From Apricaphanius iberus (lineage: Eukaryota > Chordata > Actinopteri > Cyprinodontiformes > Aphaniidae), in NCBI GenBank assembly GCA_028564705.1, contig JAPXFQ010000899.1, forward strand, positions 1,798,001 through 1,862,000: a stretch of DNA of 64,000 nt, written 5' to 3'. The notes beneath the pieces were generated by a model. It did no database searches, was not told the origin of the DNA, and was given only the letters and a program-made list of their open reading frames with translations. The translations under genes were made by a program, and so were the position numbers. Shown here piece after piece: positions 32,268-43,000 of this stretch. Every line of letters begins with the position of its first letter. Within the stretch, counting starts at the first letter, position 1.

Positions 32268-34964
32268 TTGAATCTGAGGTTTTACATTTCTCCTTGTTTG
32301 TTAGTCTTGCCCCATCACACAACTTGTTTAACAAAAAGACTACAACTGAAACCAATAAAAAGTTAACTGAAAATAAGCATTTTCAAAAAGCTAAAACTAA
32401 ACTACCAAACAAGTTGTAAAAACGAATTACAACTAAAATAGAATTGAAAATTTTAAGGCAAAATTAAATAAAACAAAAACTAATGAATATTTTAAAACTT
32501 CACACCACACAGGAACCAATTTCACGTAATTGCGAAATGCTGACTCTGTTTACGCACAAAGGAATCCAGCCTTAATCGAAATGAAATGAACAAATAATAC
32601 TGCTTCGTTTTGCAGTGTGAGTCATATGTGCGTATATACAACTCCAGCGTTGCTAATTATAAAAACATAGACTTGCCTTTAAGCGTTATGTTGACTATTT
32701 CCATATCAACAAAGCTGAAACCCGCACACATACACAACACAGTAACTCTGTGGTTGTCATGTCCTTCCTGTCTGTGTGTCACTATGTGGTTAAATGTGAG
32801 ACTTCTTCTTTAATTGATATTTACACTGGAGGAAATATCAGATATATTTTTCTATAGCAGTCCGAACAACACAATTCCAATTGTTTTATTAAACTCAACC
32901 TGACTTCATTTTCCTATGTTGTACTAATCAGTATGTCCAATGTTCTAAAAAGTGACTGCAGATTGAACTCTCCTGTTTCATCCAGTTAAGCGGCTGCAGC
33001 TCTGCAGGATCTACTGAATACTTTCTTCACGCTTTTTACTACTAGTTTGTAGGGGTGTAAAGAGAGATCTTTATTTTGTATCAAAATCGATCGAAATTAC
33101 GTTACGACCTTGTACATAGAAATCCAAAAGAGAATCGCGATCATCTCCTGCCAATATTTGCACTCTGTGTGTCCCACTCGGGACTCCGTGGCAACAGTTA
33201 GCAGACAAACGTCACATCACGAAGAACCACACATTGCATTTCCCCTAAGAAGTACAGAGCTTAAAGTATTCCGGCACCGTGCCAGATGTCCAGCGTTTGA
33301 CTATGATTCAGAAGAGAGAGAAAAAAAACACATTATCTCCTAGTGTTCTTGAACGTAGCATCCGAGGCAAGCCGGCGGTTGTTTCTCCCAAAATAGTCGT
33401 GGTTGACAACGGCCTTAAAAACAAGTGCCGCTGGGCATAGATGGAGGAAAAGGGACTGCAAGCCGTTTGGGAGCTGGTGCCAGAAGCTAAGGGAGCCTGG
33501 TTTGAGTTTTGTGCTCCAAAAAGCTAGTATATGCAAGGAGGTGGAAAAAAGCTGTTGACAGTCATGAAGGAGACACTGGGAATAAAGCAGCTGTCCGTAC
33601 GCTCGAACTAGAGTGTGAATCGGGCCGCATTTTTCTGTCCGAGCCCGGCCCACGTCCGACAGAGCAGTAATCAGTAGTTAATGCAGCGTTTGGCCACTAC
33701 ATGCTTTGTATTGAAAGAATAATTGATCTAATCTGTTCTTTTGGCAATTTTGAGCAGAAAGAGGTGTAGGAAAAAGAAAAACAAAAAAGGCTGCTGTGTT
33801 TGTTTCCGTTCATTTTTAGAGTATTCCATGAGCTGCACTTCTAGTAAAAACCTTTACAGCTCAAACAAAGCTTCCTGTCTGTCGTTCATTGCCCCTTGAG
33901 GGGGGAATTCGTTCACGGGCTGAAGAAAAAACCTCTAAAATTAACCATAAACGACACCGCAACAGCAGGAAGACCCGCCATGAAATGTTAGCACCCCCTG
34001 CTGTCCTTGTTGGTAAATGCTTTGCAACACAGAAAAATCAAACGGAGAACTATAACTGAAAGACGTCTCTGTCAATATGTCTCCGTCTAGGTGAAAACTT
34101 GCTGTTGAAGTATAAAGTAGCTTTTAAGGTCAAACCGTGCATGAATATATAATGCAACGGTCTACAGATTACTGCAGCCGAAACACAGTAGAGAACTCCT
34201 CCCTGGCTTGGCAACAGCTCATTTATTTTTAAGTGCTTTGTTGTGGTTAGATTTACAGTGTTAAGTTAAAAATCATAGTTCTGAAACCGAAAATCTCAAG
34301 GTTGAACTGGGTGTGTGGAAAAGTGTGATGTCTGCCAAAAAAACAGAAACTAAGTCCTTGCAAAGTTCCTACACTGTCTTTAACATTTTCCAGAGTTGTT
34401 TGATATGTGGAAAAAGTACAAGAAAACTTTTTTTCTATCCAGATTTTATTTCCTGTCATATCTTCTAAATGTTGTTCCCCTCCTTTCATTCCTTTTTTTC
34501 TTTTTGCGTCTTCTTTAATTATTTCCTCATGACCTTCTGTCCTACCTTTCTATAAGCCTTCCTTTCTTTCCTTCCTTTTTTCTTTCCAGTACTGTCATAG
34601 TTAACTTAATGAATGAGGGAAATAATTCTACCTTTTACCAGCATCGATTTGGTTTCATGTGTTTGAAGGATTGCTTGTTGTTGCAGGTACAACAGAGTTC
34701 AAGTCCGGTTATTGGGTTGGTGTTAAGTATGACGAACCTCTGGGAAAACACAATGGAACGTAAGATATTCTTTCCTTCTAACCCCATTCATGTAAAGAAA
34801 TGTTAAAAATGTTTAATTTAAGTACATTTTTTTAACATTTTGTCTCCAGTGTTCAGGGGAAGCAGTACTTTCAGTGTCAGGACAAATATGGTGCATTTGT
34901 GAAGCCGCTGAGTGTGACAGTGGGAGACTTCCCTGAAGAGGATTACGGTTTGGATGAGATATAA
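21202..34964 (+). CDS. tbcb: Tubulin-folding cofactor B
   Basis: Six coding exons: 21202-21321, 21427-21570, 24011-24107, 29322-29513, 34687-34759 and 34850-34964, all with GT-AG sites, giving 246 residues (human 244). Residues about 10-90 form the N-terminal ubiquitin-like domain ([25 protein letters not shown]). Residues 121-160 are a charged, probably coiled-coil linker ([15 protein letters not shown]). About 163-240 form the CAP-Gly domain ([24 protein letters not shown]). The CAP-Gly signature GKNDG is GKHNG here, at residues 204-208. The protein ends DYGLDEI, the terminal DEI motif needed by TBCB to work with TBCE on alpha-tubulin. It acts in the cytosol in alpha-tubulin folding and dimer dissociation. 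The ATG at 21202 is the first in its exon and gives the family's length. Confidence 0.97.
22045..22974. mobile_element. hAT-type miniature element, 930 bp, in tbcb intron
   Basis: The left end TAGGGCTGGGCGATATGG is mirrored by CATATCGCACAGCCCTA-type sequence at the right. Flanks TATCAATG at 22037-22044 and TATCAGTG at 22975-22982 match at 7 of 8 positions, a hAT-sized duplication with one later substitution. There is no transposase inside. Family members with the same left end appear truncated at 43859 and 30799. Confidence 0.8.
23284..23390 (+). repeat. tRNA-derived SINE head
   Basis: GTGGAGTAGGTAGTAGGACTA resembles a pol III A box region and GGTCGTGGGTTTAAATCC a decayed B box, followed by GATGGATGG near the 3' end. 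It is a short, old SINE copy, not a functional tRNA. Confidence 0.55.
24537..24650 (+). pseudogene. THAP-domain fragment of a P-element-like transposase
   Basis: A 37-codon frame starts [20 protein letters not shown], matching the start of THAP zinc-finger domains of fish P-like transposases, where the first two zinc cysteines sit in CCVKNC. The distal Cys-His pair and DNA-binding residues are missing, and a TAA at 24648 ends the frame. The upstream 24415-24480 may be its 5' leader. Confidence 0.5.
24966..26184 (-). pseudogene. hAT transposase pseudogene (TTF-type zinc finger, ZNF862-like)
   Basis: On the minus strand a hAT terminal repeat (CAGGGGTCTAGAGTGCGACC) starts at 26184. A zinc-finger transposase begins at 25691 ([10 protein letters not shown], then [18 protein letters not shown]). 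A frameshift near 25410 moves the frame to [16 protein letters not shown] and [16 protein letters not shown], which continues to TYM before an in-frame stop near 25093. A second stop follows, then [11 protein letters not shown] and a GTAAGT donor at about 24964, so the parent gene was spliced. The left terminus was not found. It is a dead partial copy in tbcb intron 3. Confidence 0.7.
26531..27030. mobile_element. Miniature element, 500 bp, inverted ends TGCTGCATTCCA
   Basis: TGCTGCATTCCA at 26531 is mirrored by TGGAATGCAGCA ending at 27030, with ATA on both outer sides as a possible 3-bp duplication. That size would suggest PIF/Harbinger, but the evidence is thin. It splits the surrounding LINE. 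Confidence 0.6.
27161..27807. mobile_element. TTAA-flanked miniature element, 647 bp
   Basis: AGGGATACCAGGCAA at 27161 is mirrored by TTGCCTAGTATCACT ending at 27807 (13 of 15 paired). TTAA lies immediately outside both ends, at 27157-27160 and 27808-27811. TTAA duplication is the mark of piggyBac or Kolobok transposases. No coding capacity. Confidence 0.7.
28085..28465 (+). mobile_element. Insert with BED-finger fragment
   Basis: Within this insert in the LINE, 28268-28348 encodes [19 protein letters not shown] and a stop, which resembles the second half of a BED zinc finger from a hAT transposase (STTNLxxHL). Boundaries are approximate and no termini were identified. Confidence 0.4.
29698..30759. 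mobile_element. hAT-type miniature element (outer copy of a nested pair)
   Basis: The left end TAGGGATACACCGATTCGG and right end CCATCCCTA frame an element related to the truncated copy at 8088. Its body resumes after the nested insertion with TGTATCGGTATCAGTTAA and shares CTCTGCAATAATTT with that copy. Flanking 8-mers do not match, so the original duplication has decayed or the ends are imprecise. Confidence 0.7.
29747..30443. mobile_element. Nested hAT miniature element, 697 bp, perfect 8-bp duplication
   Basis: TAGGGATGTCCGATATTATC at the left and TATCGAACATCCCTA at the right are inverted repeats. TTATTTAG flanks both sides exactly, at 29739-29746 and 30444-30451. Removing it restores the outer element's sequence. 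Confidence 0.88.
30799..30900 (+). mobile_element. Left end of a hAT-type element
   Basis: TAGGGCTGGGTATCGATTCA and the inner TCAAGAATCGATTCTATTCC match the terminal style of fish hAT miniature elements. A matching right end was not located. Confidence 0.5.
31293..32501. mobile_element. Nested insertion flanked by a 10-bp duplication
   Basis: ACACCACACA occurs at 31283-31292 and again at 32502-32511. The insert opens with AAGGTTATCGTTAACGAAAA and closes in A-rich sequence without a matching inverted end, and holds a TA microsatellite. The class is unclear. Confidence 0.5.
32226..32260. repeat. (TA)n microsatellite
   Basis: An uninterrupted TA dinucleotide run followed by a T-run inside tbcb intron 4. 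The small open frames across it are artefacts of the repeat. Confidence 0.9.
33627..34686 (+). other. tbcb intron 4, acceptor-proximal part
   Basis: No repeat boundary or coding motif recognised. A CT-rich tract with CCTTCCTTT words lies at 34480-34590. Confidence 0.4.
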
Positions 34965-35760
34965 AACTGTTTTGGCTGTTTGTTTTTTCCTCGGCAAAGT
35001 CATTGTTTTTAATTTCAGATGATCCAAAGGCACTTTAGCTGGAAGTTTCATTTTGTTGCAGCATGACAGAAGTGACTGGTGATCCTGATCAGTCGTCTAG
35101 TTACATCTGACAGTGCTGCACACCAGAAGGGTTTTTTTTCAGATTAATGTATTTAAGTTCTGCTCTTTTGTTCTGTTTCTGAAGTCGATTTAATCTTTAA
35201 ACCTTTTCAATTAATGTCGGTATGTTGCATTTTGTGTAACTGTACGTTATTACAGTCTTATTAAGGAATGAGCATGTCTAACTGCTTGCATAAACTGTCC
35301 ATTGAGTCTGAATTGATCCTTATAATAGCTTCACAGTAAAAAGTGTCACTCCAGATTGTGTTAGTAACTTTCAGTCTGTGGTCAGGGCAAATAAAAGCTG
35401 CAGGCTATGGATATTTACATTTGTAAATAAATTGCCTGCAGAAAAAGCATCACATTTATTTTTTTAAGTAAAATGTTTCATTTTTTGTGTGAAAACTGCT
35501 CTATCCGACACTACCGCTTCTTTTAAAGACCCACAATATTCCCCTTCTAAACACAGTCGTGCTGCTGGTTTCACTCAGTTACCAGCAGAGGCCGTCTTGT
35601 CGCAGTTGTATCACTAAGCGTTGGAAAATGTTGCATTTTAAATTGATTGTATGGTTGCTTTTTTTACACATAAAAACAACTCTACTTTTTAATTTAAGCA
35701 AATGTTACATTTTCATCATTCCTGTGTTTTTCCAATAAAGACCAGTGGTAATATTCAAGA
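34965..35760 (+). other. tbcb: tbcb 3' UTR with two AATAAA signals
   Basis: AATAAA occurs at 35390-35395 and again at 35734-35739 after the tbcb stop. Either could be used, giving 3' UTRs of roughly 450 or 790 bases. Confidence 0.6.
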
Positions 35761-36099
35761 TTGATCTCTAAGGTGCTGCTGACAAAATGTGCCAAACGAT
35801 GATCCAAAATAATAAAAATGATACCCATGATCAGATTCAGTTTGATTTATGTCTTTAATTGGTGAATGATATGAGTGAATCATGTTTTGTAATACGTTTG
35901 CAATGCTAACTAATATGATTTGGATTTTTTTTTTTATGCCATAAAAAAGTATTTTCCTCCTCAGTTATTTTGTCTGTTCCAGCTCATCAATCAAAGGTAA
36001 TCTGAGTAAATACAAAATTCAGTCAAATTATGATTATATGTTTTATGCGGAAAACGGATACAAATCAGCGTGCCTTTGTTTTAAAAATATTTTCCCTCG

Positions 36100-37560
36100 T
36101 TCAATTCACTTTTATTTATGTAGGGCCAATTCGCAACAAATGTCATCTCAAGGTGCTTTACAACAAAAGTAATTTCAATACAATTATACAAACATTACAT
36201 CCAGTTAAACGTTTTCTATGTAAGGAATCCCAGCAGATTGTGCTGAGTCATCGACGTGAGGTTGTGCCCGGATCATGCAGACTCCAACCACAGCAATTCC
36301 TCTGCAATCCCTCATACTGAGCAACCATTTAGAGACAGTGGAGAGGAAAAACTCCCCTTTAACAGGAAGAAACATCCTGCAGAACCCTGGCTCAGTACAA
36401 GCAGTCATCTGCCACGACATGAAGTAGCCTTAAGGATCTCAAAAAGCAGCACATTCTGTCCAGATCTTAATAAATTTGACAAACAAATTGAAATCAGATT
36501 ACATGCATTAGCCTGAAAAGGGTCGCAGTCATTTCTAAGACTTTGGGACTGCAGTGAAAAAGCCAATATTCAGTTGAATTCAACCAAACAAAATCCTGTA
36601 GGACAATATTTGGCCATCATGTTGTGAGCCTCCATGTCTCGATACTTTGCTCTAATCTGGGTCCAGCTGTTAATGACATTTTTATTGATCATTTTAATCT
36701 ATTTTGGAACCGACGCCTTCTATTCAAGGAGGATGGCATTCGTCCCAACAGACTGGGCAGTCAGATCTTAACAAATGACATGCAATTCATAAATCCTCAT
36801 TCCAATAACTGGGACATCATCTTAGTCATTCTGTAGATAACATTTCTGCCAGAATCTGCTGTATACTAGCCATACCTTTCTCCAACTTTAGTACCAAATA
36901 AATCCCATCCCAGTCATTTTTACCAACCACAGTCACAAACATTCAGACTGGACTACTAACATGAACAATCTCAGAAATGTTATCACCAGGAAATCCCACC
37001 TATCGGACCAGCATGTCTAATTCTTAACATGGCACTTTAAGTATTCATTTTCTTTTATTGCAATTTCTTTTATTTTAGATAATAATATTGGCTGTCTCTT
37101 TTTAACAGAAACCTGGCTTGCCTCTGTCGCACCTGTTCTTTTCACCAAGGCTTCCTCCTCCAAGGTTAATTTTTTTATTTTCTATCGGGGAAGGTGAAAA
37201 AACTGCTTCAATTGCTCGAAATTCAATTTTGACAGACATTTCCACAAAATAACTACACCACGTTGGAGCATCATGCCTTTGTTTTCAGCAACCTTCCTGT
37301 TTACAGAACCTCTAAACCGTTGAGCCGCTAAATGTACTTTTGAATTGTGTAGTTTTATATCAAGTCATGGATGTCAGAGGACTTTTTTACAGCTCAACCA
37401 GGATTAACGAGAGATTATTTTACCAGAACTACAAAATTTTAAACCTGCTCGTTATGTAAGAAATCTGGGCGTCCTTTTCAACCATGAGCTCAATTTTATT
37501 CCTCATATCAAAAATACAGTTAAAATATGATTTTATCATGTTAAAAACATAGCCATAGTC
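36100..37560 (+). mobile_element. LINE relic (L2/CR1-like) with esterase-type ORF1 fragment
   Basis: A repeat head with CAAGGTGCTTTACAACAAAA and GAGAGGAAAAACTCCCCTTT leads to a frame at 36650-36800 reading FIDHFNLFWNRRLLF and EDGIRPNRLGSQILT, typical of the SGNH-type esterase domain of some LINE ORF1 proteins. Later LTETWLAS (endonuclease) and NLGVLFNHELNFIPHIKN (end of reverse transcriptase) follow with large gaps. The copy is internally deleted. Confidence 0.65.
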
Positions 37561-37919
37561 TGCCCATTTTCCTCTTTTGCCAGCACAGAGCCCTTAACCC
37601 AGGTGAAAAATAAATGTACTGTACTAAGTGTACTCAAATTTAACATACTTTTGTGTGCATCATTGTATTTCAAGAGTGTTCATGATTATTTAAATTAAAG
37701 CATGCTATTTTGGAACAACTAATTATGTACTAAATATATTTTAATAGTAATTAAATTGTAGTAAAGCTCAACTTTAAGTGTATTTAGTATACTTGTATGT
37801 GCTAAAATGGAACAACTTAAGATGTATTTGGTATACTTTAAATATATGGTTTTACATGTACTAATATATACTTAATTAGTCAAATTAAAGCATACTTTGT
37901 ATTGTATGAATGAATGAAT

Positions 37920-38320
37920 AGTTTTTTATTAATGTGTCTTGCATACACACTGTATGCCCAGCCCTAGTGGGCTTATAAGACACCAAAAGAGAACATCAAC
38001 AAAAGGACCAGACAGCAGGCTCAATATACGATACATAAACTAAACAAGTCTGCCGCCTCATCCAGGCTTTACTCACAAAAGTAGCCAATTTAAACACATT
38101 AAAATTAAACAACCATTTCATCTTTTCATCACTGATCCAAAACACTTCTGGCATTTGAAAAAACAATTTATCCATCAATACATTTCTAAGATCATCGTAC
38201 TGTGGACAATATAACACAAAATGAGTTTCACTTTCAATCTCTCCTAAATCACACAGTCTACAGAGTCTGTCCTCTTCAGGAGTTTGAGTGAACCTACCAG
38301 TTTCTATTGCCAATTGTAAG
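37920..38320 (-). mobile_element. LINE ORF2 C-terminal fragment with zinc-knuckle motif
   Basis: The minus-strand frame 38313-37996 reads IETGRFTQTPEEDRLCRLCD and ESETHFVLYCPQYDDLR, the C-terminal C-x2-C...H...C block found at the end of several fish LINE ORF2 proteins. The remainder of the element is absent. Confidence 0.65.
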
Positions 38321-40097
38321 TAGTGTACATTAAGAATTACTTGTTAGCATACTAAAAATATATAAACTTTATTCTACTTATATATTCTTAATAGGCTAAA
38401 ATCATTCATTTATAGTTTATTTATAATATCAGTTTATTTCAAACTAAGAATATACTTTCATACATTAAACTCATACTAAAATTACATATTAGTATCTATC
38501 CGCCAAATCGTGATGCAACACCTCAGTGTCCCTATAGGTTTTCTTTTAAAGTATTAGCACTCACGGTCCCCAGAGATGGACTGGGACAAAAAAATCGGCC
38601 AGGGCATTTTGAATAGGGTCCTGCCCACCAGGTTTTTCGCAACACTGTTTTCAAAATAAAAATAGAATTTTTTTATTATTAAATAAAATAATTAGTAATA
38701 ATAATTAGTTGCAAAGAAACTAGTATAGTAACTTCAAAATACTAAACAAGGTTTGCTCGCCTATGCCTTAGCCTGGCTCTGATTTAATCGACTAAATTAA
38801 AGTAGTTGCTTTCTGTATTCCAATAATTATGATAATATATTTTCTTTAAAAGGCACCTTTCTGTCACTCAAGGTCGTTGTACAGACATAATCACAGTTAA
38901 ACACATGAAACAATGATAAAAAAAATAAAATAAATAGATAAAATAGTTTTAAAATCACAGATGAATGAATGTTACAATGAGTAGACTTGTATAAACAGAT
39001 ACTGTAGGTTCTGAGTCCAGGGATTAGAGATTATAATCAGGGTTGTCCCGATCAGCATTTTAGGCCTCTGATCCCGATCCAATCTTTTAACCTCAAATCT
39101 GATTATGATATCGAGTCCTTATCTGATATTTTGCCTTCAGTCATTCTACATGCTGTGGAATTACCTTATCATGCCATTCAAGTCATTTAAGATCGAAAAC
39201 ACTCCCAGATTGTAAATTAAAGCATCTTGCAAACCGAGCCCAAATTCCTCGAAATCAATTTTGTAAAACTCATTACTCAAGTTCCTTAAGCGGTCTGTGC
39301 TAAAGTACAACTGAAGAAGCCTCCAACTTAAGACACTCTTATATGATGGTCTCATAGAGAAAATGCTCAAGGTGGTCCATAATATTATTTATGTTGTGAA
39401 GTATCGTTATTTGCCTCATTATCTTCAGAGGTTTCACAGTCGTCCTGAGAACAGAAGCAACAGTTTTGAGTCCCTAGCTCTGATGCGGCTACCCCAACAG
39501 ATAAAAGGTAGCATATGGCAGCACAGCTTTCGAACTGCTGTTTGTTGTTCATTTATATCTCCCATCGAGAGATTTTGTATATTCATTGCTGTAAAAAATT
39601 TGTTAAATAAAAAAATAAATCAATTAATAAATTTCGGCAGCACAGCTTCCTCAATAAGTACAGTCCGCTCTGTTCCTTTCCCTCCAACAGTTGCATGAGT
39701 TATTAAGTTTTAGGGGGGACATTTTTAAGACTGCAGATTGTTTTTTCAAACATGAAAATAAAAAAATTCTTCTCATTTTTAACCAAAAAGAAAAGTTACT
39801 TTCAGAAGAAAAAAAAGTCTATTTTGGAATGCAAATCTAATAACCACTCTTTGTTGACAAATTCTTCTCAAAACAAAGGCTATATAACCTAAATGAGTCA
39901 TAAACAATACAAAATAATGTTAATTTTATCTCTGTTCTTGAAAACTGCTCTTTTGCCACTCGGTAGAAATTCTCGTATCGAATTCCCACGAGACCACGAG
40001 ACTCACAATCGGATGACAGCATAACGGACATCTCGCGAGACTAAGCGCAGTTTCCCAGCCAGCAAGTGTGGTGTTTGCGCGATAGAGACGAGGAAAG
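38321..40097. other. Intergenic region upstream of clptm1 with element ends
   Basis: CAGAGATGGACTGGGAC at about 38570 and AGGGTTGTCCCGATCAGC at about 39040 look like left ends of two decayed hAT-type elements; no partners were found. The last 60 bases before 40098 are the likely clptm1 5' UTR. The open frame at 39363-39698 has no family resemblance. Confidence 0.4.
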
Positions 40098-43000
40098 ATG
40101 GCGACGCAGGGGAGCGAATCATCTAAACCCACCGTGAGCAACGGAGAGGTAAATTGAATGACAACCTTTCAGCGGGGGTTTGCCCGTCACGTTCGGGGAG
40201 TTCGAGTCAGTCTGGCGGGTTCAGCGTGGCGTCTCAGCGTCCTAACATTTCACCGTGTCAACTGTCGCTGCGCGAGCCTCAGTGACGTTGTCAGTGCCGG
40301 TTGGTTTTAAAACGACCTCCCGTCGCCGCTTACGGTGTGTTGTGAAACCGGGACTCTTAACGAGTCGAGGTACGGAGCGAAGTAGGGGGTTGACAGTGAA
40401 AATTTCCTCCGAAGATCAGCGTTAAAATATCCCCGACTGTAATTAGAGTTGACGGTGTCTAACCAGCTGACAACCGCAGCGTGACAGTTAGCTATCACAA
40501 GGCCTGAACCTGATCAGCGCAGCAAGGCTTGACGAACAGGGCCACTGTGTTCCCACTCAATTCAACCTCCAGTTAAAACGTTTCATAAGCCACTTTCCTC
40601 CTCAATCTCAGTCGTGACCGTTCAGCTGACAGAAATGCTGCTTATTAAGATTGGTTAGGTGGAAGAAATCACAGGATAGCTTAGCGAAATACTGCCTTAC
40701 AAGGTTCCTACGCAGTCTCTTCACATAATGGAAAAATGACCTGGATAACCTTATAAAACTCTGTCTAAAGACAAAAAAAAAAAATCTACTCATACTTTTG
40801 AAGTTTGAACCGACAATACTTAGGATACATTCACCAAAAGCAGTATCAGTTCTTTTCTTGGGATTTAACCCACTATATTTAAGCTGATGGTGGTGTGCCC
40901 AAAGTTAATTATAATAAATTTCTAATAGGTGTAATTAAAAACAAATTATGTGCTGTAAAATGACTTTAAAAAAAAGACCAGATGTGTAGGTTCATTGTTA
41001 AGACAGCAAGAGTTTTAAAAGCCTAAAGTCTGAGTTCGGTTTACTTTGACCCCCAAATCACAAAGAATTAAAAATATATGTAAAACATTCCCATTAAACA
41101 TGCTAAAACTTTCTCCAATGAATTTCTAGCTTTTAGCAATTAAACTGTTATTTAAATTGTAATATTGATGTCGTTAGCCAACGGGTCAGGTTCTTTACTA
41201 TAGATTATATTTAAATCATTTCAAAACCAAAAGAAATTGGGCTTATATTCTCAAATTAAGATATAAATCCTTTCCAAATATTAATGGAGTCCTTTTATCT
41301 ATATTGGTACTTGAAAACAAAAGTTATAATTTCTAACATTAAATCATTCAAGCTGACAGGACAAAAAAATCATGTATATTTTGTGTATTTAAAAGATGGA
41401 CACACTTTTAGTTTACTGTCAGTAAACATGGCATATTTACTGTACAATATAAAAGCAGACCCTTTGCCATAATTTATTTGTATTGTATTGTGACTTTACT
41501 TTTTACTAAATTGGAACATACAAAATTAAATTCTCGTTCTGTTAAATAACACTTAAAAGGAGTGATTAAGGCTGTTTAAGTAGGAAAACAGGAGCCCCTC
41601 TTTTTCAGTTGTTTGTACAATGTATTTAAAACATATGCTTGTACTTAAGTATTAAAAACTGATAAAGAAAAATCAAGTTGACATTTATCCGTCTAAAGGT
41701 CTGGGAGTAATGTTGTTCAACTAAAAAGAAGCTGTAAAGTACCCTTGTAGTCTATGTTAAAAAAAATCTAGATTTTCCTAAAATTTAATCTTCATGAATA
41801 GAAAATTTGATTAGTTGATTGATTCGATTAATCGCCCAGCTCTAGTGTGTATCATATAAAAGTTGCATTATTACTACAGAGATTTGTAAATGTACATAGG
41901 AGTCACAACCAAAGTGACCAAACTATCAACAGATTAACCCTTTAGTCAGACGCCCATAAAGGTTAATGGCATCACATTTTACCATTAGAGGAGAAAAGAT
42001 GACACAAAGTGGTATTTGGTGGCAAATAGTTGGATTCTAAAAGGTCAAGAATGTCGAGTATCATGTTAATCGTTTTAAAACCTGGTATAAGTCTTAACGT
42101 GGTTCTTTAGATTAAGTTTAAATTTTTGTTAAATAAGTTTGTTTTTATTTAAAATGCAGTATATGTCACTTTGTATATATTTCTACTAAATGTCAATTAA
42201 CAACTGGTTCTTGTTCACAGACCAGACAGTTATCAGTGTTTGGGAATCTAGATAGTGTCTTTATGGATTTTGGGAACATACTTCATGGATTTTAATCATT
42301 GTTAACTTGCGCTCCAACAGGACTCTGTCTTCCAAAAAGAAACCTGCTTTGCTCTGGTGTCTGTCTAACAAAGATGATGCTTTATGTGTCTCTTTGGCAG
42401 TGAAAACACAGTGTAAAGCTGAATTTACTTGTAATTTTACAGCGAGTGGTTTCCAGCTCTCCACGTGTTCTGTAGGTCAACCCGGAGAAATTTCTCAGAC
42501 TGTAATCTGGGAAGGAGTCAGTGCTTGGTGGGATTTAATGGCAGGGGTCTGGTCTGCTCTAAGATGTAATAGCAAGGGATTTTTCTTGTATTGCAGCTGA
42601 GAGAGCTTGGGTGAATCGGTCTCAAAAAGTCACAAAAAGAAACATAGAAACTCAATTTTATGCCATTGCCTCAATGAAGTGCTTTAAGAATCACAGAATT
42701 ACTTATTTTACTTTTAATTTGAAGTTTTCACTCTTTTAACCCCGGACAGAGTTTTAAAACTAGTGTGAAACATTTAGCAGACAGCCTAGTCAATAATTAA
42801 ACTTTGTTCAGTGGGTGTAAATTATTATCTTAAGGTGGCGACAGAAAACCGTTTTCTATTGTTCAGTGTTAATTTTCGGGTTTATTTTGTCCAGGAAACA
42901 GAAGTCCACGTCTTGGACGATTCGCTTTGTTTTAGTTGAACATAGCCGGACGTGGGAGTGAGGATGAAAGGACTTATTTTTGTCCACTTCACAGCCCTGA

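Larger units (their letters stand above)
31157..33626. mobile_element. Probable 2.5-kb DNA transposon with GGCCTGATTCGCACA ends
   Basis: GGCCTGATTCGCACA at 31159-31173 is mirrored by TGTGAATCGGGCC at 33614-33626. The pair matches at about 12 of 13 positions. The interior has another nested insertion and no recognised transposase. Target duplication was not seen, so the family is open. Confidence 0.5.

Noticed and set aside
33333..33653. 106-codon minus-strand frame
   Set aside because: It lies in the right part of the 31157-33626 transposon and resembles no protein I recognise.
39363..39698. 111-codon plus-strand frame upstream of clptm1
   Set aside because: Low-complexity 3' half, no conserved block; a weak LINE-like impression was too poor to support.
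42307..42600. 97-codon frame in clptm1 intron 1
   Set aside because: No family resemblance, inside an intron, no splice sites that would join it to clptm1 in frame with the known protein.
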